From the NCBI RefSeq assembly GCF_002006355.2, contig NZ_CP096980.1:2356001-2420000 (forward strand): a stretch of 64,000 nucleotides of DNA. The letters run 5' to 3'. This DNA comes from Clostridium felsineum DSM 794. GTDB taxonomy: Bacteria; Bacillota; Clostridia; Clostridiales; Clostridiaceae. Numbering within the stretch: position 1 is the first letter of the stretch; each line of letters begins with the position of its first letter. Under the pieces are notes generated by a model, which was not told where the DNA came from, did not search any database, and saw only the letters and a program-made list of their open reading frames with translations. Shown here piece after piece: positions 7,595 through 16,387 of this stretch. The translations under genes were made by a program, and so were the position numbers.

Positions 7595-9544
7595 ATGCAA
7601 ATGAAAAAAGATTTTGGATATGTAAGAGTTGGGACTGCCGTACCTGAATTAAAAATAGCAAATCCCAATTATAATGTAAAAAATATATTTACTATTATGA
7701 AAAAATCCTATAAAGAAAATATAAAAGTTTTAGTATTTCCTGAACTTTGTATTACAGCATACACCTGTGGAGATTTATTTAATCAAAGTCTTTTAATAAA
7801 TAAAGCAGAGGAAGCACTTAAGAATTTATTGGTATTAACTTCCGATATAAATATGGTAACAGCTGTTGGAATGCCTGTTAGAGTAGACAACCAGCTATTT
7901 AATTGCGCAGTGGTAATTAATAGAGGAAATATATTAGGAGTAGTACCAAAAACCTTTATACCTAACTACAATGAATTTTACGAAAAAAGGAATTTTGCAT
8001 CAGCTGTTTCAAGAATAAGTGATGAGGCTTTATTGTGTGGAAAGAAGGTGCCCTTTGGAGAAAACTTGCTTTTTAAAGATATAAATTCTAAGCTTTGTAT
8101 TGGTATAGAGGTTTGTGAAGATTTATGGGTGAATATACCACCAAGTTCTTACCACACACTTAATGGTGCTAATTTAATACTAAATCTATCTGCAAGTGAC
8201 GAAAATGTATCAAAGTCAGATTATAGGAGAGATATTGTAAGGCTTCAATCAGCAAAATGTATTACAGCTTATGCTTATGCTTCAGCAGGACAAACTGAAA
8301 GTACCTCGGATCTTGTATTTTCAGGACATTCCATTATAGCTGATAATGGGAAAGTATTAAAGGAAATGAAGTTTAATGATGCTTCTTATGTTGAATATCA
8401 AGATATTGATATAGAAAAATTAATGAATGACAGAATTAAATTTAATAGTTATATGGGAAGAATAGAGAAAAGAGAATATAGAACAATTAACTTTAATTTA
8501 GGTTATAGTGAGGAGGTATCCTTGAAAAGACATGTTGAAGCTATGCCATTTGTTCCATTAGATAAAAATAAAAGGAATATTAGATGTAGTGAGATAATAA
8601 ATCTTCAAGCATTAGGTTTATATCAAAGATTAAAAAAAATAGGGATAAACAAGGTAGTTATCGGGGTGTCCGGAGGCTTAGATAGTACCTTAGCTTTACT
8701 TGTTATAGTAGAGACTTTTAAAAAGCTTAAAGCTCCAATGACAAATATTATAGGTGTTACAATGCCGGGCTTTGGCACTACTAATCGTACTTATAATAAT
8801 GCCATAACGCTTATGAAAAAATTAGGTATTACAATAAAAGAAATATCAATAAAAGAGGCATGTATTAGGCATTTTAAAGATATAGGACAAGATTTAAATG
8901 TTAAGGATATTACTTATGAAAATTCTCAGGCAAGAGAAAGAACACAAATACTTATGGATTTAGCCAATAAAGAGGGAGGGATAGTTGTTGGTACAGGTGA
9001 TTTGTCTGAGTTAGCACTTGGTTGGTGTACTTATAATGGAGATCAAATGTCAATGTATAGTATAAATGGAAGTATCCCGAAAACACTGGTTAGATATTTA
9101 GTTATGTGGTATGCGAAGTGGGCAGAGGACAAAGAAGTTAAAAATATATTAGTAGATATTTATGACACGCCTGTAAGTCCCGAATTACTACCTCCAGATA
9201 AAAAAGGTAATATAAAGCAAAAAACTGAAGATTCAATTGGGTCATATGAATTAAATGATTTTTTCTTATATAATATGCTTCGCACAGGTTATGAACCCTT
9301 AAAAATATTATATTTAGCAAGTATAGCATTTAAGGGTAGATATTCAGAAAATGTTATACATTCATCATTAAAAAATTTTTATAAGAGATTCTTTACACAG
9401 CAATTTAAAAGAAATTGTATGCCTGATGGTGTAAAAGTTGGGTCTGTTTCATTATCGCCAAGAGGGGATTTACGTATGCCAAGTGATGCGTCATATGAAT
9501 TATGGTTAGATGAATTAGAAAAGTCCAACGAAATAAAATGTTAA
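7595..9544 (+). CDS. nadE: glutamine-dependent NAD+ synthetase
   Basis: 649 residues, two domains. The N-terminal nitrilase-type glutaminase (1-~290) has the Glu-Lys-Cys triad in FPELCITAY, VPKTFIPNY and GIEVCEDLW. The C-terminal synthetase has the PP-loop SGGLDST and the downstream ADP-binding region VGTGDLSELALGW. It amidates nicotinate adenine dinucleotide to NAD with ammonia channelled from glutamine. A GTG at 7586 is in frame but overlaps the AAAGGTG ribosome site, so ATG 7595 is chosen. Last gene of the salvage operon, immediately upstream of the NADH-consuming sol operon. Confidence 0.95.
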   Translation: MQMKKDFGYVRVGTAVPELKIANPNYNVKNIFTIMKKSYKENIKVLVFPELCITAYTCGDLFNQSLLINKAEEALKNLLVLTSDINMVTAVGMPVRVDNQLFNCAVVINRGNILGVVPKTFIPNYNEFYEKRNFASAVSRISDEALLCGKKVPFGENLLFKDINSKLCIGIEVCEDLWVNIPPSSYHTLNGANLILNLSASDENVSKSDYRRDIVRLQSAKCITAYAYASAGQTESTSDLVFSGHSIIADNGKVLKEMKFNDASYVEYQDIDIEKLMNDRIKFNSYMGRIEKREYRTINFNLGYSEEVSLKRHVEAMPFVPLDKNKRNIRCSEIINLQALGLYQRLKKIGINKVVIGVSGGLDSTLALLVIVETFKKLKAPMTNIIGVTMPGFGTTNRTYNNAITLMKKLGITIKEISIKEACIRHFKDIGQDLNVKDITYENSQARERTQILMDLANKEGGIVVGTGDLSELALGWCTYNGDQMSMYSINGSIPKTLVRYLVMWYAKWAEDKEVKNILVDIYDTPVSPELLPPDKKGNIKQKTEDSIGSYELNDFFLYNMLRTGYEPLKILYLASIAFKGRYSENVIHSSLKNFYKRFFTQQFKRNCMPDGVKVGSVSLSPRGDLRMPSDASYELWLDELEKSNEIKC

Positions 9545-9673
9545 GAAAATATTAAATATTGCTATTTTTCTAAATATATTGAAAAATGGCGGATATATTG
9601 CACTAGCGTGAAATACTCAAGAAGGTATTCGTAAAAAATTTCATTTACTTTAAAATACATATATGTTAAAATT
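9545..9673 (+). other. intergenic region after nadE
   Basis: No gene. TTTTTCtaaatatattGAAAAA near 9566 is a weak hairpin. TATTCGTAA near 9627 is the nearest approach to a Spo0A box (TTCGNCA), with one mismatch. No strong terminator, so read-through from nadE is possible. Confidence 0.4.
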
Positions 9674-9702
9674 TTGACATCAAGATTCTGCTGAACTATA
9701 AT
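9674..9702 (+). promoter_or_regulatory. consensus sigma-A promoter of the sol operon
   Basis: TTGACA (9674-9679), a 17-base spacer, and TATAAT (9697-9702) match consensus exactly. Transcription would start near 9709, giving a leader of about 190 bases before adhE. The leader (9710-9901) contains no open frame that I can support. It has an imperfect GTTTAT/ATAAAC hairpin at 9747-9769. No perfect Spo0A box (TGNCGAA) was found from 9545 to 9901. Confidence 0.75.
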
Positions 9703-9901
9703 TAAATTGTAATATAAGTAAGCAACAAATTAAATTATTATCACAAGTTTATAGTTATTAGTAATAAACGATGTGTATTTATATATTATTATCTTTAATT
9801 ATCTTTTAATAGGCTTTCAAGAATAATATCTATACTGATAATTTTTAATATAGACATTATTTTTAAAATATAATAAATATTTTAGAAAGAAGTGTATATG
9901 T

Positions 9902-12484
9902 ATGAAGGTCTCAACAACAAAAGATTTAGATGAAAGACTCAAATTAATTAAAGAAGCTCAAAAAAAATTTTCATGCTACTCTCAAGAAAAGGTTGATGAA
10001 ATCTTTAGAAATGCAGCCATGGCAGCTATTGATGCAAGAATAGAATTAGCAAAAGCAGCTGTCAAAGAAACAGGTATGGGGCTGGTTGAGGATAAGGTAA
10101 TTAAAAATCACTTTGCAGGAGAATATATCTACAATAGATATAAAGACGAAAAAACCTGTGGAGTTATAGAAGAAAATGAACCTTATGGAATAACCAAAAT
10201 AGCAGAACCCATAGGTGTTGTAGCTGCTATAATACCTGTAACTAATCCCACATCCACAACAATATTTAAATCTTTAATAGCATTAAAAACAAGAAATGGA
10301 ATTTTGTTTTCACCACATCCACGAGCAAAAAAATCCACAATACTAGCAGCTAAAATAATACTTGATGCAGCAGTCAAAAGTGGAGCGCCAGAAAACATAA
10401 TAGGATGGATCGATGAACCCACAATCGAATTAACACAAGACTTGATGAAAAAAGCAGATATAACTCTTGCAACTGGTGGCCCTTCACTGGTTAAATCTGC
10501 TTATTCATCAGGAAAACCAGCCATAGGTGTTGGTCCTGGGAATACCCCTGTAATAATAGACGAATCAGCTCACATAAAAATGGCTGTAAGTTCTATAATT
10601 TTATCTAAAACCTATGATAATGGAGTTATATGTGCCTCAGAACAATCAGTAATAGTTTTAAAATCCATATACAATCAAGTAAGAAATGAATTTGAAAAAA
10701 GAGGTGCTTATATAATTAAGCAAGATGAAATGGATAGTATGCGTAAGGTGATATTTAAGGATGGAAGAGTAAATCCTAAAATAGTTGGACAATCAGCATA
10801 CACAATAGCTTCAATGGCAGGTTTAACAGTCCCTAAAACTACAAGAATATTAATAGGTGAGGTTACCTCATTAGGTGAAGAAGAGCCATTTGCTCATGAA
10901 AAATTATCACCTGTACTAGCTATGTATGAGGCAGAAAATTTTGACGGTGCTTTAAGAAAAGCAGTGACTCTTGTAAATCTAGGGGGTCTTGGTCATACGT
11001 CAGGTATATATGCAGATGTAATAAAAGCACGAGATAAAATAGATAAGTTTAGCGATGCAATGAAAACAGTAAGAACCTTTGTTAATGTTCCTACTGCTCA
11101 AGGTGCAAGTGGAGACTTGTATAACTTTAAGGTACCGCCTTCGTTTACTTTAGGTTGCGGATTTTGGGGTGGAAATTCAATATCTGAAAATGTTGGACCT
11201 AAACATCTTTTAAATATTAAAACCGTAGCTGAAAGGAGAGAAAATATGCTTTGGTTTAGGGTGCCAGGAAAAATATATTTTAAATTCGGATGTCTTCAAT
11301 TTGCTTTAAGGGACTTAAAAGAGTTAAATAAAAAAAGGGCATATATAGTTACAGACAAGGATCCTTATAATCAAAATTATGTTGAGCCAATAATAAGAAT
11401 ACTTGAGAGTATAGGAGTAGAATTTAAAGTATTTAATCAGTTAGAAAAAGAAGCAAGTCTAAAAGCTATTAAAAAGGGTACTTCTGAAATGTTATCTTTT
11501 ATGCCAGACACTATAATAGCACTAGGTGGGGCATCTGAGATGAGTGCAGCCAAGTTAATGTGGGTAATGTACGAACATCCTGAAGTAAAGTTTGAAGATC
11601 TTGCAATTAAATTCATGGATATAAGAAAAAGAATATATAGTTTCCCAAAGCTTGGAGAAAAGGCTATGTTAGTTGCGGTTACGACTTCAGCAGGAAGTGG
11701 ATCTGAGGTTACTCCATTTGCAATAGTAACTGATGATAAAACAGGAAACAAGTATACTCTAGCAGATTATGAAATGACACCAACTATGGCAATTATAGAT
11801 GCAGAACTGATGATGAATATGCCACAAAATTTAACTGCTTATTCAGGTATGGATGCACTGGTAAATGCTATAGAGGCATACACATCAGTATACGCTTCAG
11901 AATACACAAATGGACTAGCTTTAGAAGCTATAAGATTAATATTTAAGTATTTGCCACAAGCTTATCATAATGGAAGGTTAAATGAAAAGGCAAGAGAAAA
12001 AATGGCACATGCATCTACTATGGCAGGTATGGCATCTGCTAATGCATTTTTAGGTTTATGTCATTCTATGGCAATAAAATTAAGCTCAGAGCACAATATA
12101 GCTAGGGGTGTTGCTAATGCTCTTTTAATTGAAGAAGTAATAAAATTTAATGCAGTTAACAATCCTGTAAAACAAACTCCTTGTCCACAATACAAGTATC
12201 CAAACACAATATTTAGATATGCTAGAATTGCAGATTATATAAACTTAGGTGGAGACACTGATGATGAAAAAGTTGAGCTCTTAATAAATAAAATACATGA
12301 ATTAAAAAGACAACTGAATATACCAAAATCAATAAATGATGCAGGTGTCTCAGAGGAAAGTTTTTATAATTCCTTGGATAAGATATCAGAACTAGCTCTA
12401 GATGATCAGTGTACAGGAACTAATCCTAGATTTCCTCTTACAAGCGAAATAAAAGATATGTATTTACATTGTTTTAAAGGTTAG
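9902..12484 (+). CDS. adhE: bifunctional aldehyde/alcohol dehydrogenase (AdhE1 type)
   Basis: 860 residues. Residues 1-~440 are a CoA-acylating aldehyde dehydrogenase with the catalytic cysteine in DNGVICASEQS. Residues ~455-860 are an iron-dependent alcohol dehydrogenase fold. It turns butyryl-CoA or acetyl-CoA into the aldehyde and nominally the alcohol, using NADH. The sequence closely follows C. acetobutylicum AdhE1 as I remember it. The alcohol dehydrogenase half is degenerate: aligned to the usual iron ligands, D651 and H721 remain but N655 and R735 replace histidines, and the GGGSPMD loop reads GGASEMS (542-548). It is likely mainly an aldehyde dehydrogenase. First gene of the sol operon with ctfA and ctfB. 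Confidence 0.95.
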   Translation: MKVSTTKDLDERLKLIKEAQKKFSCYSQEKVDEIFRNAAMAAIDARIELAKAAVKETGMGLVEDKVIKNHFAGEYIYNRYKDEKTCGVIEENEPYGITKIAEPIGVVAAIIPVTNPTSTTIFKSLIALKTRNGILFSPHPRAKKSTILAAKIILDAAVKSGAPENIIGWIDEPTIELTQDLMKKADITLATGGPSLVKSAYSSGKPAIGVGPGNTPVIIDESAHIKMAVSSIILSKTYDNGVICASEQSVIVLKSIYNQVRNEFEKRGAYIIKQDEMDSMRKVIFKDGRVNPKIVGQSAYTIASMAGLTVPKTTRILIGEVTSLGEEEPFAHEKLSPVLAMYEAENFDGALRKAVTLVNLGGLGHTSGIYADVIKARDKIDKFSDAMKTVRTFVNVPTAQGASGDLYNFKVPPSFTLGCGFWGGNSISENVGPKHLLNIKTVAERRENMLWFRVPGKIYFKFGCLQFALRDLKELNKKRAYIVTDKDPYNQNYVEPIIRILESIGVEFKVFNQLEKEASLKAIKKGTSEMLSFMPDTIIALGGASEMSAAKLMWVMYEHPEVKFEDLAIKFMDIRKRIYSFPKLGEKAMLVAVTTSAGSGSEVTPFAIVTDDKTGNKYTLADYEMTPTMAIIDAELMMNMPQNLTAYSGMDALVNAIEAYTSVYASEYTNGLALEAIRLIFKYLPQAYHNGRLNEKAREKMAHASTMAGMASANAFLGLCHSMAIKLSSEHNIARGVANALLIEEVIKFNAVNNPVKQTPCPQYKYPNTIFRYARIADYINLGGDTDDEKVELLINKIHELKRQLNIPKSINDAGVSEESFYNSLDKISELALDDQCTGTNPRFPLTSEIKDMYLHCFKG

Positions 12485-12551
12485 TATTTTATAATTTATC
12501 TATATTTTTATTAATATTGTTTTTATAAAATATAAAGGGAAGTGCATTAAA

Positions 12552-13208
12552 ATGAACAACAAGATAGTTGAATTTAAAAAAATAAAATCGCTTTTTAAGG
12601 ATGGTATGACAATTATGATTGGTGGATTCTGTGATTGTGGTACTCCAGATAGGTTAATTGACTTATTAGTAAGTTTGAATGTGAAAGATTTAACAATAAT
12701 TAGCAACGATACTGGTTATCCAGATAAAGGAGTAGGTAAATTAATAGTAAATAATCAAGTGAAAAAGGTTATTGCATCTCACATAGGCACTAATCCTGAA
12801 ACAGGAAGAAAATTTTTTGATAAGCAACTTGAATTAGAATTATCACCTCAAGGAACGTTAATAGAGAGAATACGTGCAGGTGGATCAGGTTTAGGTGGAG
12901 TTCTTACTCAAACAGGAGTGGGGACTTTGGTTGAGAAAGGAAAAAAGAAAATTTTTATAGATGGGAAAGAATATTTATTAGAACTTCCGTTAAAGGCTGA
13001 TTTAGCTTTGGTTAAAGGCAGCATCGTGGATGAGGAAGGAAATATATTCTATAAAGGAACTACAAAAAATTTCAATCCGTATATGGCAATGGCAGCTAAA
13101 ATAGTAATAGTTGAAGCAGAAAATTTAGTTAAATGTAGCGAATTAGAAAAAGAAGAAACTACGACTCCAGGGGTTATTGTAAATTATATAGTAAAGGGGG
13201 CGGCATAA
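12552..13208 (+). CDS. ctfA: butyrate-acetoacetate CoA-transferase, subunit A
   Basis: 218 residues, the family I CoA-transferase alpha subunit, recognisable from MIGGFCDCGTPDRLID and the glycine-rich RAGGSGLGGVLTQTGVGT. With CtfB it moves CoA from acetoacetyl-CoA to acetate or butyrate, re-assimilating acids and giving acetoacetate for acetone synthesis. GGGAAG ribosome site at 12538. It stops directly before the ctfB ATG. The 67-base adhE-ctfA gap has no terminator. Confidence 0.95.
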   Translation: MNNKIVEFKKIKSLFKDGMTIMIGGFCDCGTPDRLIDLLVSLNVKDLTIISNDTGYPDKGVGKLIVNNQVKKVIASHIGTNPETGRKFFDKQLELELSPQGTLIERIRAGGSGLGGVLTQTGVGTLVEKGKKKIFIDGKEYLLELPLKADLALVKGSIVDEEGNIFYKGTTKNFNPYMAMAAKIVIVEAENLVKCSELEKEETTTPGVIVNYIVKGAA

Positions 13209-13874
13209 ATGATTAAGGATAAAAGCATAGCGAAAAAACTTATAGCTAAAAGAGTTAGCAAAGAATTAAAAGAAGGACAACTTGTTAATTTAGGTATAGG
13301 TATTCCTTCTATGGTTGCAAATTATATTCCTAAGAATTTTAAAATTACTTTTCAATCGGAAAATGGAATAATAGGCATGGGCTCAAAACCTAATCCAGGA
13401 AATGAAGATAAAGATGTTGTAAATGCAGGAGGACAGTATACAACAGTATCTAAAGATGGTATTTTCACCGATAGTTCTGTATCTTTTTCTTTAATTAGAG
13501 GTGGACATGTAGACGTTAGTGTGTTAGGTGCACTTCAAGTTGATGAAGAAGGTAATATAGCCAATTGGATTATACCAGGAAAAATGCTTGCAGGTATGGG
13601 GGGAGCTATGGACTTAGTTAATGGAGCTAAAAAAGTAATTATAGCTATGACTCATACAAACAAAGGTAAACCTAAAATTTTAAAGAGATGTACATTACCA
13701 CTTACGGCAAAAGCAGAGGCAAACTTAATAATTACAGAACTTGGAGTTATGAAAGTTGTTCCTGAAGGTCTAGTTTTAACAGAGATTAGTAGTAATACAA
13801 ATATAGATGAGATTAAAAGATTTACAGAAGCAGATTTAATAATTTCAAATAAGATTAAAGTTATGGAAGGCTAA
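13209..13874 (+). CDS. ctfB: butyrate-acetoacetate CoA-transferase, subunit B
   Basis: 221 residues, the beta subunit that carries the catalytic glutamate: E51 in [11 protein letters not shown], which forms the covalent CoA thioester in this family. Other conserved stretches are [12 protein letters not shown] and the [17 protein letters not shown] region. Start abuts the ctfA stop (GGGGGCGGC upstream acts as ribosome site), so the two subunits are translationally coupled in equal amounts. Followed by a terminator shared with adc. Confidence 0.95.
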   Translation: MIKDKSIAKKLIAKRVSKELKEGQLVNLGIGIPSMVANYIPKNFKITFQSENGIIGMGSKPNPGNEDKDVVNAGGQYTTVSKDGIFTDSSVSFSLIRGGHVDVSVLGALQVDEEGNIANWIIPGKMLAGMGGAMDLVNGAKKVIIAMTHTNKGKPKILKRCTLPLTAKAEANLIITELGVMKVVPEGLVLTEISSNTNIDEIKRFTEADLIISNKIKVMEG

Positions 13875-13900
13875 AAATTAATCTAGTTTTAAAAGTTATA

Positions 13901-13950
13901 AAAAGAGCACCTTATTAATAATTTTAGAAAGTTAATAAGGTGCTCTTTTT
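13901..13950. terminator. bidirectional terminator between ctfB and adc
   Basis: An 18-bp perfect stem (13901-13918 with 13932-13949, starting AAAAGAGCACC) is flanked by A and T runs on both sides, so it can end both the plus-strand sol transcript and the minus-strand adc transcript. Confidence 0.92.
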
Positions 13951-13968
13951 AATTAAATATTAGGTTTA

Positions 13969-14700
13969 TTACAAATAGTTATATATAACCTTAGCCTGAG
14001 GAAGAGTTATATCTGCTACAATATGTGAGCTGGAAACAATTTCTATCACAGGTAAATCATTAAGTGGTGCCATAGCGTGATCAAACAATTGTAAACGTGC
14101 TGGACCTGTCCATGCCTCATGTACTGTTACATCAGTAACTGTGGCACTTATAAGTTCACATATTCTTGGGTTTCCATCATAATTAGGTACTATTTTAAGC
14201 ATATAATTAGGTCTACAAATGTCATCTTTGGCTGTTTTAATATCTAATTCTTTATGCTTGTATCCCATGGTAGCTGTTGCTACGCGTAGTTTTCCGTAAT
14301 CAAGTGTGCCTACTAGTGTATCAGAATCCACAAAAAGTTTTGGATAACCTAACTTTTTTGGATAAGCGCTAACCTCTCTTCCAACAGCAATAGCAGGTTC
14401 ATTATCTAAATACATCATGTGAAGATAATCCCCTTTGATTCCATTAAAACTTACTGGAATAGCCTGTCCGCTTTCTGTATAACAACCTAGGCCGCTGGTA
14501 TCATGCATTGCCATGATTTCAAACCTAACTAATGGTTTATCAATTTCTAAAGGTTCTGGAACAATTTTACGTAGTGCATCCTTATTAGTAAGATATATAA
14601 TATTAAAATATTCACGATTGTGAAATTTATAAGGACCTCTAGGAAATGCTGGTGAATTTAATGGTGTACTAAACTGCTTAATTACTTCATCTTTTAACAT
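13969..14700 (-). CDS. adc: acetoacetate decarboxylase
   Basis: 243 residues. Decarboxylates acetoacetate to acetone and CO2. The Schiff-base lysine K115 and its pKa-lowering neighbour K116 are in SAYPKKLGYPK. R29 (HNRE) and E76 (CYTESGQ), known active-site residues of the C. acetobutylicum enzyme, are also at the expected positions. Transcribed towards the sol operon from its own promoter. AGAGGCGA ribosome site. Very similar to the C. acetobutylicum protein, whose gene is convergent in the same way. Confidence 0.97.
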   Translation of the reverse strand: MLKDEVIKQFSTPLNSPAFPRGPYKFHNREYFNIIYLTNKDALRKIVPEPLEIDKPLVRFEIMAMHDTSGLGCYTESGQAIPVSFNGIKGDYLHMMYLDNEPAIAVGREVSAYPKKLGYPKLFVDSDTLVGTLDYGKLRVATATMGYKHKELDIKTAKDDICRPNYMLKIVPNYDGNPRICELISATVTDVTVHEAWTGPARLQLFDHAMAPLNDLPVIEIVSSSHIVADITLPQAKVIYNYL

Positions 14701-14702
14701 AA

Positions 14703-14778
14703 AAATCGCCTCTATAAAGTTAATAAAATTTTTAATTTTACATAATATACTTTATAATCACATTTTAAATCGCCTCTA
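14703..14778 (-). repeat. duplicated ribosome-site box in the adc leader
   Basis: The 12-mer TAGAGGCGATTT (minus strand) occurs at 14714-14703, where it is the adc ribosome site, and again at 14778-14767, 64 bases upstream. The upstream copy is followed after AAA by ATG TGA, a start-stop pair at a plausible spacing. The rest of the 14701-14933 gap is AT-rich with no gene. TTATAT near 14805 on the minus strand may be the adc -10. No perfect Spo0A box was found. Confidence 0.5.
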
Positions 14779-14933
14779 ATATTATTATTTACATCTATAA
14801 TATAACATATTTTGTATATTTAGTAAACAGGTTAGACATAGTATTTATTTTATGGTATGTTGTACAATATAAAGTAATATGGTTAAATGGCAACATTTAA
14901 AACTACTTGTAGATAATTTGGGGGTGCAAATGA

Positions 14934-14999
14934 ATGATAAAGGTATTTAATGTAAATACAGAAGATTCAAAAGAATTTTTAAGGAGAGGGTTACTGTAA
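14934..14999 (+). CDS. 21-residue leader ORF ahead of the DUF1232 gene
   Basis: ATG 14934 follows a GGGGGTG ribosome site (14920-14926) and encodes MIKVFNVNTEDSKEFLRRGLL, ending TAA directly before the TTG start of the next gene. Its last codons contain that gene's AGGAGAGG site. It may couple translation of the membrane protein or be an incidental small peptide. No homology recognised. Confidence 0.4.
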   Translation: MIKVFNVNTEDSKEFLRRGLL

Positions 15000-15383
15000 T
15001 TGGACCATTTTATCAATGAATTTAAAAGAAGAGCGAAAAAATTAAAATCAGATATACCCGCTTTATTTGTTGCTTTGAAAAAGAGAGAAACACCAATAAT
15101 TGCAAAAATTTTTGCTGGTATTACAATTGGATATGCGTTATCACCTATTGATTTTATACCAGATTTCATACCAGTTATAGGTTTATTAGATGACCTAATA
15201 ATACTTCCAATATTTGTTGTATTAACAATAAAACTTATACCTGAAGAAATATTTAATCAATGTAGAATTGCTGCAGAAAACTTATGGAGTATGGAAAAGC
15301 CTAAAAAGTGGTACTTTGCAATACCTATTGTATTGATATGGCTAATATTATTAATATTAATGATAAGTAGATTAATTATATGA
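15000..15383 (+). CDS. DUF1232 (YkvA-like) membrane protein
   Basis: 127 residues. The signature YALSPIDFIPDFIPVIGLLDD (about 45-65) defines DUF1232, a short family of unknown function found in many bacteria. A hydrophobic helix precedes the motif, another follows (LILPIFVVLTIKLI), and a third ends the protein (IPIVLIWLILLILMISRLII), so it is membrane-embedded. The start is TTG 15000, 9 bases after AAGGAGAGGG. A small ORF ends on the preceding base. No operon partner beyond that. Confidence 0.85.
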   Translation: MDHFINEFKRRAKKLKSDIPALFVALKKRETPIIAKIFAGITIGYALSPIDFIPDFIPVIGLLDDLIILPIFVVLTIKLIPEEIFNQCRIAAENLWSMEKPKKWYFAIPIVLIWLILLILMISRLII

Positions 15384-15464
15384 CGATTTTCTAATAAACT
15401 AATACAAAATATATTATATTTTATATGTGAAAATTTAAAATGTTTAGTAATGGAGGATATGTAT

Positions 15465-16349
15465 TTGAAAAATAAATCTAATAAGAAACACATGAAGTGG
15501 ACCAAAAAACAAATTTACTCATTTATCGCAAAAGTTGTATTTATGACAATAGGATCAATTTTATATTCAATAGGACTTGAGATATTTTTAATACCCAATA
15601 ATGTAATTGATGGAGGAATCGTTGGAATTTCAATAATAACAAATCATTTTATAAAATTACCACTAGGTATACTTACGTTTATTCTTAATGTTCCATTTTT
15701 TGTATTTGGATATAAACAAATAGGAAAAAGTTTTGCTTTATCAACTATATTTTCAGTAATTTGTTATTCAATAGGAGTTAATTTCTTTAATCCTATTCCA
15801 GGAATAACAAAAGACATTCTATTAGCATCAGTATTTGGTGGAATAATAGTAGGTTTTGGCATAGGCTTAATAATTAGAAATGGAGGATCAACAGATGGAT
15901 CAGAAGTAATTGCTATAATTATTGACAAAAAGGTAAGTTTTTCTGTTGGTCAGATTGTAATGTTTTTTAACTTTTTTATATTACTTTTTGCCGGTTTTAT
16001 ATTTGGATGGGATAGAGCTATGTATTCTCTTATAGCATATTTTATAGCAGTAAAAGTTATAGACATTATTGTTGAAGGAATAGATGAATCCAAAGCAATA
16101 ATGATTATTTCAGAAAGACACGAGGATATATCTGAAGAGATAATGAATAGGTTAGGGAGAGGATTAACTTTATTAGATGGAAAAGGTGCTTACAAAGGAA
16201 TGGAAACTAATGTAATATACCTTGTGGTATCACGTTTAGAGATAGCAGAGGTAAAAAAAATAGTAAATGAACATGATGAAGATGCACTTGTAACTATAGG
16301 ACCTGTTGATGTATTTGGAAATAAGTATAAAAAAAAGGGCATGCATTAG
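15465..16349 (+). CDS. YitT family membrane protein
   Basis: 294 residues with five to six membrane helices in the N-terminal two thirds, the RNGGSTDGSEVIAIII motif, and a soluble C-terminal DUF2179 domain (from about 215: SKAIMIISERHEDISEEIMNRLGRGLTLLDGKGAY). This is the standard architecture of the YitT family, whose transport or signalling role is unknown. The in-frame ATG at 15450 overlaps the GGAGG ribosome site (15452-15456), so TTG 15465 is preferred. An IS3-family element begins 5 bases after its stop codon. Confidence 0.85.
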   Translation: MKNKSNKKHMKWTKKQIYSFIAKVVFMTIGSILYSIGLEIFLIPNNVIDGGIVGISIITNHFIKLPLGILTFILNVPFFVFGYKQIGKSFALSTIFSVICYSIGVNFFNPIPGITKDILLASVFGGIIVGFGIGLIIRNGGSTDGSEVIAIIIDKKVSFSVGQIVMFFNFFILLFAGFIFGWDRAMYSLIAYFIAVKVIDIIVEGIDESKAIMIISERHEDISEEIMNRLGRGLTLLDGKGAYKGMETNVIYLVVSRLEIAEVKKIVNEHDEDALVTIGPVDVFGNKYKKKGMH

Positions 16350-16387
16350 TAAAATGTACCCTTTGTCAAGGACATTAATAAAAAGGG

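Noticed and set aside
10183..10422. Minus-strand frame inside adhE (and a similar one at 11437-11751)
   Set aside because: Antisense shadow of a well-conserved gene, with no ribosome site or recognisable motif.
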